This document shows, piece by piece, positions 57,488-64,000 of a stretch of DNA of 64,000 nt (its first letter is position 1; the number at the start of each line of letters is the position of its first letter). Where the stretch lies: NCBI GenBank assembly GCA_021203805.1, contig JAJQAM010000009.1:23390-87389 (forward strand), in the 5' to 3' direction. The notes under the pieces were generated by a model. The model was not told the origin of the DNA and searched no databases. It saw only the letters and a program-made list of their open reading frames with translations. Position numbers and translations under genes: made by a program. The stretch is from Coprobacillus sp. (lineage in GTDB: Bacteria; Bacillota_I; Bacilli_A; RFN20; CAG-826).

Positions 57488-57865
57488 ATGGCAAAATTAA
57501 CAAAAGAAGAAATTGTGGCCGCTCTTAAAGAGTACACAGTTCTTGAACTCAATGATTTAGTGAAACTTGTCGAAGAAGAATTCGGCGTTAGTGCAGCGGC
57601 CCCAGTTGCCGTCGGAGCGGCTCCCGCTGAAGAAGAAGCCGTCAGTGCTGGACCAACCGAAGTCTCCCTCATCCTTAAAGCTGTTGGCGACCAGAAGGTG
57701 GCAGTTATTAAAGCCGTCCAAGCGATTACCGGCCTTGGACTTATGGACGCTAAAAAGCTTGTCGATGGAGCGCCTTGCCCTGTCAAAGAGCACATCACTC
57801 CAGTAGAAGCTGAAGAACATAAGAAAGCCCTTGTTGAGGCTGGTGCAGAAGTAGATATAAAGTAA
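57488..57865 (+). CDS. rplL: 50S ribosomal protein L7/L12
   Basis: A 125-residue L12. An N-terminal dimerisation helix (1-34) and an Ala/Glu hinge lead to the C-terminal factor-binding domain with [27 protein letters not shown]. It recruits translation factors to the ribosomal stalk. ATGGAGG lies 10 nt upstream. A long hairpin begins at its stop codon. Confidence 0.96.
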   Translation: MAKLTKEEIVAALKEYTVLELNDLVKLVEEEFGVSAAAPVAVGAAPAEEEAVSAGPTEVSLILKAVGDQKVAVIKAVQAITGLGLMDAKKLVDGAPCPVKEHITPVEAEEHKKALVEAGAEVDIK

Positions 57866-57932
57866 GTTTCTCCTCTGGGCCATGCCCGAGGGAAACTACT
57901 TACCTATCTATTTTTGATATACAAAGTATATC
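57862..57932 (+). repeat. Hairpins between rplL and rpoB
   Basis: A long imperfect stem (57862-57903: GTAAG/CTTAC, TTTC/GAAA, CCTC/GAGG, GGGC/GCCC with small bulges) starts on the rplL stop codon. A second perfect stem follows, GATATAC/GTATATC (57916-57932). Neither has a proper T run after it, so attenuation or RNase III-type processing between ribosomal and RNA polymerase genes is likely. Confidence 0.6.
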
Positions 57933-57995
57933 ACCAGTCAAACGGTCCTACCCCTAATAGAGGGAAGACAAAAATAACAACAAAGGAGCCGTATT

Positions 57996-60900
57996 ATGTC
58001 AGTTAGAAATATTAATGAATTAAAAGTCTTAAACAACAATCGTTATGATTACTCGAAAATCAGTGGAGATCTTCCTCTCCCTAATCTCGTGGAAATCCAA
58101 ACAAGTTCATATAACGACCTTAAGGACAATGGTTTAGATGAAGTCTTTAGGGAGTCTTTTCCTATTACATCCTATGATGGAAAGACCTCAATTGCTTATG
58201 AAGGACTTCGATATGGCGAGCCTAAGCATACAGTCGCAGATTGTAAAGAAAACGACCTAACGTATGCAGCTCCGCTTTACGTCACTCTTCGTCTCCAATA
58301 TGAAAACGGAGAAATGCAAGAGAGCGAAGTTTATATGGGCGATTTCCCTCTTATGACTAGCTCTGGAACATTTATTGTAAACGGCGCGGAGCGAGTCATT
58401 GTCTCCCAGCTTGTAAGGTCTCCAGGCGCCTATCTCTCTAAAGAGAGTCATAACGGCCGAGACACTTATGGAGCAGATCTTATTCCAGGAAGAGGAACCT
58501 GGCTACAATTTGAAAGTGATCTCAATAAGAATCTTCTCTATGTCCGTGTGGATAGACAGAGAAAGATGAGCGCTACCACGCTCTTTAAAGCGATTCTCTA
58601 TAATGAGAAAGCGGAGTCTAAAGAGCTAAGAACTAAGCCCGAAGAGAATACTTATCTTGATGATATGATTCTCGACTACTTTGGTCATAATAATACCTAT
58701 CTCAATGAGACTCTTGCTAAAGATGATTCAAATAAGCTTAAAACAAGTAGAGACGCTCTCATCGATATCTTTAAGAAAATGAAACCAGGTGAACCAGTCA
58801 CCGCTGATGGATATAACTCATATCTCTATCAAAAGTTCATGGATCCAAAAAGATATTCCCTTGGAAAAGCGGGAAGATTTAAATACGCAAAAAAACTTGG
58901 AGTGTATGACCGCCTTAAAGAGAGAATCCTCGCTGAGAATCTCATCGATAGTGACGGCGTGGTCCGCTACGAGACTGGTCACTATTTAACTAGCGAAGAA
59001 GTCGAAGCCCTCCGCGATGAAGAGTTCTTTGAAAAAGGCGCTCATATATGCAAAATTCCAGTCAATAAGGACCTTGATCCTTCAAACAAAGAAAAAGACC
59101 CCGACTATGTTCAGTATGAATATGTCAACATCGTCAAGGTCTATAAAGACGATAAAAAGCAGACCAAAGATAACATTGTTCATATCATTGGAACGGATTT
59201 AACTTCCGATGCTTCAGTGGTCACTGTCTCTGACATTATGGCCCTATTCTCATACTACCTTAACGTCATTGACGGCATCGGCACTACCGATGATATCGAT
59301 CACTTAGGTAATCGAAGAATTAGATGCGTTGGTGAACTTATTCAAAATCAGTTTAGAGTGGGCCTTGCTAAGACCGTAAAGACCGTTCAGCAAAAGATGT
59401 CCATCTCTGATTTAGGTCAAGTAAAGCTAAAAGCTTTAATTAACCCTCGTCCCCTTACCGCTTCTATCCGTGAATTCTTTGCTTCTTCTCAGCTCTCTCA
59501 GTTTATGGATCAGACTAACCCCTTAGCGGAGCTCACTAATAAGAGAAGACTCTCCGCTTTAGGTCCAGGTGGTCTCACCCGTGATAGAGCGAGTAGTGAA
59601 GTCCGTGACGTTCACGTCTCTCACTACGGACGTATCTGTCCTATTGAGACTCCAGAAGGACAAAACATCGGTCTTATTAATAACCTCGCTTCTTACGCAA
59701 GAGTGAATAAATACGGATTTATTGAGACTCCGTATCGAAGCGTTGTTAAAGAGGGAAATAGCGTAAAGGTCCTTAACGACCCCGCTAATTCTCACTATTT
59801 ATCCGCTGATGATGAAAAAGATAAGTATATCGCTGAGGCTAACCTTAACTTTGGTCCGGACGGCGAAATTCTTGATGAACACGTTGTCGCCCGCTATAAC
59901 GGCGAAAACGTCGTCATCGATAAAGAAAAAGTCGATTATGTCGATGTCAGTCCTAAGCAAATTGTCTCAGTTGCCACTGCTTGTATACCGTTCCTTGAAA
60001 ACGACGACTCAAGCCGTGCACTTATGGGCGCAAACATGCAGAGACAGGCCTTACCTCTTTTAAGGCCAAGCGCTCCACTAGTGGGAACCGGAATTGAGTC
60101 ACAGATTGCTCGTGACTCCGGTCTTGCCGTGGTCAGCGGCTACGACGGCGAAGTCATCTACTCCGACTCTCGTCTTATTAAGATTAAAGTCGATGGAGCG
60201 GAAGACGAAGTCGTAACTTATACTTTACAGAAATTTGAAAGAAGTAATAACGGCACCTGTATTAACCAGCGCTCTATCGTTCATAAAGGCGACCACGTGA
60301 GTAAAGGACAGATTATCGCTGATGGTCCGGCAATGGATAACGGCGATCTCGCCCTCGGTCAAAACGTTGTCATCGCCTTCATGCCTTGGAATGGTTATAA
60401 CTACGAAGATGCGGTTATTATGAGTGAAAGACTAGTGAAGGATGATACCTACACTTCTATTCATATTGAAAAATATGAACTTGAGTGCCGCTCTATTCCT
60501 AAGTTAGGCGATGAAGAAATTACCGCGGACATTCCAAATGTTTCAACTGAAGCGAAAGCCCATCTCGATAAAGACGGTGTCATTATTCCGGGTAGTGAAG
60601 TCAAAGAAGGCGATATCCTCGTTGGTAAAGTGACACCTAAAGGTGTCAGTGAACCCACTCCTGAAGAGAAACTCCTCATGGCTATCTTCGGCGAGAAGAC
60701 TAACGAAGGCAAAGATGCTTCCCTTCGTGTTCCTCATGGAGGCGCCGGCATTGTCCTTGACGTCAAGAGAGTGAAACGTGAAAGCAAGAGCAAAGACGTT
60801 GAGCTCGCTCCTGGTGTGAATGAAGTGGTCCGCGTCTATATCGTCCAAAAGAGAAAGATCTCAGAGGGCGATAAGATGAGTGGTCGTCATGGTAATAAGG

Positions 60901-61706
60901 GTGTTATTTCTAAGATTCTCCCTGAAAACGATATGCCTTTCCTTCCAGACGGCACTCCTATTGATATTATGCTTAATCCTCTCGGTGTCCCATCCCGTAT
61001 GAATATTGGACAAATCCTTGAGTCTCACTTAGGCCTTGCCCTTAAGACCCTTGGCTATAAAATAGCCACTCCTGTCTTTGACGGCATTACTAATGAGGAA
61101 ATGTATGACCTCATGAAGAAAGCGGGCATGAGTGAAGATGGTAAAACAGTCCTTTATGACGGAAGAACTGGAGAGAGATTTGATGAAAAGATCAATGTGG
61201 GCGTGATGTATATGATTAAACTCGTTCACATGGTCGATGATAAACTACACGCGAGAGCAACTGGTCCATATTCTCTTGTGACTCAGCAGCCACTTGGAGG
61301 TAAAGCTCAAAATGGTGGTCAGAGATTTGGAGAAATGGAAGTCTGGGCCCTTGAAGCCTATGGCGCTGCACATATCTTACAGGAGCTCCTCACCATCAAG
61401 AGTGATGATAGAGTGGGACGTCGTAAGACATATGAGGCCATAATCAAAGGCAAAGAGATACCTAAACCAGGTATTCCAGAGGCCTTCCGTGTCTTAGTAA
61501 AAGAACTACAAGCCCTCTCTCTTAATGTCGAACTTCTCGATCAAGACGGACAGATCATTGATATGGATGAACTCGCTAGAGAACAAGATAAAGAAGAGAG
61601 AAAAACAAATCAAGCCTTACATTCGCTTGTGGGTAATAGTGAGAGTTTCGACGTTGTAACCTCGGAGAACGGCATTGTCATCCATAGCGATGAGTATGAG
61701 GAATAA
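57996..61706 (+). CDS. rpoB: DNA-directed RNA polymerase subunit beta
   Basis: A 1236-residue beta subunit. The rifampicin cluster [29 protein letters not shown] spans about 497-525. Asn515 replaces the usual His (E. coli 526), while Asp and Ser at the 516 and 531 equivalents are kept. The active-site wall [14 protein letters not shown] (around 965) and the C-terminal switch region [18 protein letters not shown] are complete. AAAGGAG precedes the ATG. rpoC starts 14 nt downstream. Confidence 0.97.
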   Translation: MSVRNINELKVLNNNRYDYSKISGDLPLPNLVEIQTSSYNDLKDNGLDEVFRESFPITSYDGKTSIAYEGLRYGEPKHTVADCKENDLTYAAPLYVTLRLQYENGEMQESEVYMGDFPLMTSSGTFIVNGAERVIVSQLVRSPGAYLSKESHNGRDTYGADLIPGRGTWLQFESDLNKNLLYVRVDRQRKMSATTLFKAILYNEKAESKELRTKPEENTYLDDMILDYFGHNNTYLNETLAKDDSNKLKTSRDALIDIFKKMKPGEPVTADGYNSYLYQKFMDPKRYSLGKAGRFKYAKKLGVYDRLKERILAENLIDSDGVVRYETGHYLTSEEVEALRDEEFFEKGAHICKIPVNKDLDPSNKEKDPDYVQYEYVNIVKVYKDDKKQTKDNIVHIIGTDLTSDASVVTVSDIMALFSYYLNVIDGIGTTDDIDHLGNRRIRCVGELIQNQFRVGLAKTVKTVQQKMSISDLGQVKLKALINPRPLTASIREFFASSQLSQFMDQTNPLAELTNKRRLSALGPGGLTRDRASSEVRDVHVSHYGRICPIETPEGQNIGLINNLASYARVNKYGFIETPYRSVVKEGNSVKVLNDPANSHYLSADDEKDKYIAEANLNFGPDGEILDEHVVARYNGENVVIDKEKVDYVDVSPKQIVSVATACIPFLENDDSSRALMGANMQRQALPLLRPSAPLVGTGIESQIARDSGLAVVSGYDGEVIYSDSRLIKIKVDGAEDEVVTYTLQKFERSNNGTCINQRSIVHKGDHVSKGQIIADGPAMDNGDLALGQNVVIAFMPWNGYNYEDAVIMSERLVKDDTYTSIHIEKYELECRSIPKLGDEEITADIPNVSTEAKAHLDKDGVIIPGSEVKEGDILVGKVTPKGVSEPTPEEKLLMAIFGEKTNEGKDASLRVPHGGAGIVLDVKRVKRESKSKDVELAPGVNEVVRVYIVQKRKISEGDKMSGRHGNKGVISKILPENDMPFLPDGTPIDIMLNPLGVPSRMNIGQILESHLGLALKTLGYKIATPVFDGITNEEMYDLMKKAGMSEDGKTVLYDGRTGERFDEKINVGVMYMIKLVHMVDDKLHARATGPYSLVTQQPLGGKAQNGGQRFGEMEVWALEAYGAAHILQELLTIKSDDRVGRRKTYEAIIKGKEIPKPGIPEAFRVLVKELQALSLNVELLDQDGQIIDMDELAREQDKEERKTNQALHSLVGNSESFDVVTSENGIVIHSDEYEE

Positions 61707-61720
61707 GGAGGTAACTTATC

Positions 61721-64000
61721 ATGGCAGCATCATATTTAGATAAAAAAATATCCGCTATCTCAGTTAGCCTTGCTTCTCCAGATGTGATTAGAAGTTGGTC
61801 GCATGGAGAAGTCCTTAAGCCTGAAACGATTAACTATCGTACTCAAAAACCAGAGGACGATGGACTTTACTGTGAAAAAATATTTGGTCCTAATAAGGAC
61901 TATGAGTGTCACTGCGGTAAGTATAAAAAGATTAGATACGCCGGCAAAGTTTGTGAAGTATGCGGCGTTGAAGTTACTTCCCGAGAAGTGAGAAGAGAGA
62001 GAATGGGTCATATTGAGCTCGCCTCTCCTTGCACTCATATTTGGTATCTTAAAGGAGTGCCTTCCCGTATTGGCCTCATCCTTGAGATTGCCCCAAAAGC
62101 CCTCGAAGAAGTCGTCTACTTCGCCGCTCACATCTGCCTTGATCCAGGTAAATCTTCCCGTATCTTCTATAAAGAGATCATTAACGAGAAGAATGGACGT
62201 GAGACCTTTATCCCAGCGATTCAGGAAATCCTTGATGATTCCGCGCAGTACGGTCTCCTTCCTGGAGATGAGGAATATGTAACTGGAGAGATTCTCATTG
62301 AAAAACTCCGTAATCCAGGCGAAGTCTTTGACTTCCAAAACTGCGCTAACTTCCTAAATAAACACGCTGGAAGCGTGTTTGGAGAGGGAGCAGAAGCGAT
62401 TAAAACCCTTCTCGAGCAAGTCGATATCGACGCTGAGTTTGAAGCGGTTCTTAAAAAGAGCAAAGAAGCCACCGCTCAAAATAGGCAGAAACTTACCAAG
62501 AGACTTGAATGCCTTGAAGCTTTCAAGACCAGTAAGAATAAGCCGGAGTGGATGGTTCTTGATGTTATCCCTGTGATCCCACCTGATCTCAGACCAATGC
62601 TTCAGCTTGATGGTGGTCGTTTTGCCACTAGTGACCTAAATGATTTATACCGTAGGGTCATTTCTCGTAACAATCGTCTTAAAAAGCTCATTGAAATGAA
62701 CGCTCCTCAAGTCATTCTCATGAACGAGAAGAGAATGCTTCAGGAAGCGGTTGACGCTCTTATCGATAATGGGAGACGTAATAAACCTGTCCAGGGACCT
62801 GGAGGGAGACCGCTTAAATCCTTAAGTAGTGCTCTTAAAGGTAAACAGGGAAGGTTTAGACAAAACCTTCTCGGTAAGAGAGTGGACTACTCTGGCCGTT
62901 CCGTTATTGCAGTGGGCCCAGATCTTAAGATGTATGAATGTGGTCTCCCCCGTGAGATGGCGATTCAACTTCTTCGTCCATTCATTGCCTGCGAGCTTCT
63001 TAAGAGAGGGAAAGCCACCGCTCATAAGCAAGCGGACAAGATTATCGATCGCTATGAAGACTGCGTCTATGATGTCCTAGAAGACATCATCTCTAAACAC
63101 CCAGTCCTCTTAAACCGTGCTCCTACTCTCCATAGACTAGGTATTCAGGCTTTCCAGCCTAAACTCGTCGATGGAAGAGCCATTAGACTCCATCCATTAG
63201 TCTGCGCTGGCTATAACGCTGACTTTGATGGTGACCAGATGGCGGTGCACGTCCCATTAAGTAAAGCAGCTCAGGAAGAAGCCCTTGACTTAATGCTTGC
63301 CTCAAATAATATTTTAGGACCTAAAGATGGCGCTTCTATTGTTACGCCTTCTCAGGATATGGTCCTTGGTAACTACTATCTTACTAGTGAAATCAGTAAG
63401 GACGAGCTCCTCGCTAAAGCCAAGCAACTTAAAGCGGAAGGCGACACGGAGCAAGCGGAGCTATATGAGCTCTACGCTGCCAGTGAAGGTAAAGTCTTCC
63501 GTGATGCAGACGATGTGATTCGCGCTTATGATACGAAGCAGGTCCACCTCCAAAATAGAATTGCGGTGCTTGGCAAAGGTCTTCAAAAGTCCTGCTTTAC
63601 TGAGGAGCAGAATAACTCTTACCTACTTACCACCGTGGGTAAAGTTATCTTTAATAGAATCTTCCCATCTGATTTCCCTTATTTAAATAAAGTAAATACT
63701 GAAAACCTTGAGGGCACTCCTATGGAATACTTCTATCCAAAAGGAACTAATATTCCCGAGGTCATTGCCTCTCGTCCAACAGAGTTACCATTCCGAAAGA
63801 AAGAGCTAGGAAGAATCATCGATGAAATCTTCCAGCGTTATGATAGGCTTGGTAATCCTAAGACCGCCGCGGTCCTTGATAAGATGAAGGATCAAGGCTT
63901 TAGCTTTGCAACGACCGCTGGCTTTACAGTCTCCCTTGCCGATATTACTATCTGTCAAGGTAAAGACGAGCTCATTGCCGAAGGCGACAAGAAAGTCGAT
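61721..64000 (+). CDS. rpoC: DNA-directed RNA polymerase subunit beta', 5' part (cut by window edge)
   Basis: An open frame of 760 codons reaches the right edge. The N-terminal zinc finger uses Cys63, Cys65, Cys78 and Cys81. The lid and clamp helices are in [19 protein letters not shown] sequence ([17 protein letters not shown]), and the catalytic Mg site [12 protein letters not shown] has Asp501, Asp503 and Asp505. AAGGAGG is the ribosome site. The start [20 protein letters not shown] matches beta' subunits of Firmicutes. Confidence 0.97.
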   Translation, partial: MAASYLDKKISAISVSLASPDVIRSWSHGEVLKPETINYRTQKPEDDGLYCEKIFGPNKDYECHCGKYKKIRYAGKVCEVCGVEVTSREVRRERMGHIELASPCTHIWYLKGVPSRIGLILEIAPKALEEVVYFAAHICLDPGKSSRIFYKEIINEKNGRETFIPAIQEILDDSAQYGLLPGDEEYVTGEILIEKLRNPGEVFDFQNCANFLNKHAGSVFGEGAEAIKTLLEQVDIDAEFEAVLKKSKEATAQNRQKLTKRLECLEAFKTSKNKPEWMVLDVIPVIPPDLRPMLQLDGGRFATSDLNDLYRRVISRNNRLKKLIEMNAPQVILMNEKRMLQEAVDALIDNGRRNKPVQGPGGRPLKSLSSALKGKQGRFRQNLLGKRVDYSGRSVIAVGPDLKMYECGLPREMAIQLLRPFIACELLKRGKATAHKQADKIIDRYEDCVYDVLEDIISKHPVLLNRAPTLHRLGIQAFQPKLVDGRAIRLHPLVCAGYNADFDGDQMAVHVPLSKAAQEEALDLMLASNNILGPKDGASIVTPSQDMVLGNYYLTSEISKDELLAKAKQLKAEGDTEQAELYELYAASEGKVFRDADDVIRAYDTKQVHLQNRIAVLGKGLQKSCFTEEQNNSYLLTTVGKVIFNRIFPSDFPYLNKVNTENLEGTPMEYFYPKGTNIPEVIASRPTELPFRKKELGRIIDEIFQRYDRLGNPKTAAVLDKMKDQGFSFATTAGFTVSLADITICQGKDELIAEGDKKVD

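Noticed and set aside
61760..62338. 192-codon open frame on the minus strand inside rpoC
   Set aside because: It is antisense to highly conserved rpoC sequence, has no ribosome site and encodes no recognisable protein. It is a by-product of codon bias.

Overview
The window is a gene-dense, AT-rich chromosomal segment from a low-GC Gram-positive bacterium of the Bacilli/Mollicutes kind, most likely an uncultured, host-associated Erysipelotrichales/RF39/RFN20-like lineage; that placement is inference. Supporting evidence: the Bacilli order rpsF-ssb-rpsR-gdpP-rplI-dnaB-walJ-rlmH, GatCAB, KtrAB, PcrA, a CarD-like protein and a Firmicutes-type L10 leader. TGA is used as a normal stop, so the code is standard. 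RpoB has Asn at the position of E. coli His526, as reported for naturally rifampicin-resistant mollicutes. No phage, insertion sequence, CRISPR or obvious island is visible.

Layout. 1-7.2 kb: end of lysS, then a replication/ribosome/c-di-AMP operon. 7.2-11.4 kb: an unknown membrane protein, tmRNA, degV, a membrane-bound XRE regulator divergent from a 56-residue acidic protein, and a small membrane protein. 11.5-21.3 kb: oligopeptide ABC operon oppABCDF ending in a membrane-anchored BspA-type leucine-rich-repeat protein. 21.3-24.4 kb: glycosyltransferase, ung, and a TPP-riboswitch-controlled thiamine transporter S component. 24.5-30.4 kb: an unknown membrane protein, an Ntdp-type phosphatase, the t6A genes tsaE-tsaB-rimI-tsaD, then asnS. 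30.4-33.4 kb: unrecognised membrane proteins and a thioredoxin-like lipoprotein. 33.4-42.9 kb: pcrA-ligA-gatCAB-galE, an alpha/beta hydrolase and tRNA-Arg. 43-49.3 kb: nitroreductase, tRNA-Ala, glycosyltransferase, CarD-like protein, a phosphatase/HAD/sirtuin operon, smpB-folC. 49.3-55.4 kb: MacB/FtsX-type ABC protein, rpmG-secE-nusG, ktrA-ktrB. 55.6-64 kb: rplK-rplA-rplJ-rplL-rpoB-rpoC, with rpoC cut by the right edge.

Functional links: GdpP (c-di-AMP hydrolase) and KtrAB (K+ uptake, commonly c-di-AMP-gated) suggest a shared potassium/osmotic circuit. tmRNA and SmpB are both present. Peptide uptake, a thiamine transporter and few visible biosynthetic genes fit a nutrient-scavenging gut organism.

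The most unusual signal is regulatory. At about ten first genes of transcription units, a -10 box lies 6-10 nt upstream of the start codon with no Shine-Dalgarno sequence, which predicts leaderless mRNAs. Operon-internal genes and most genes with longer leaders have good Shine-Dalgarno sites.
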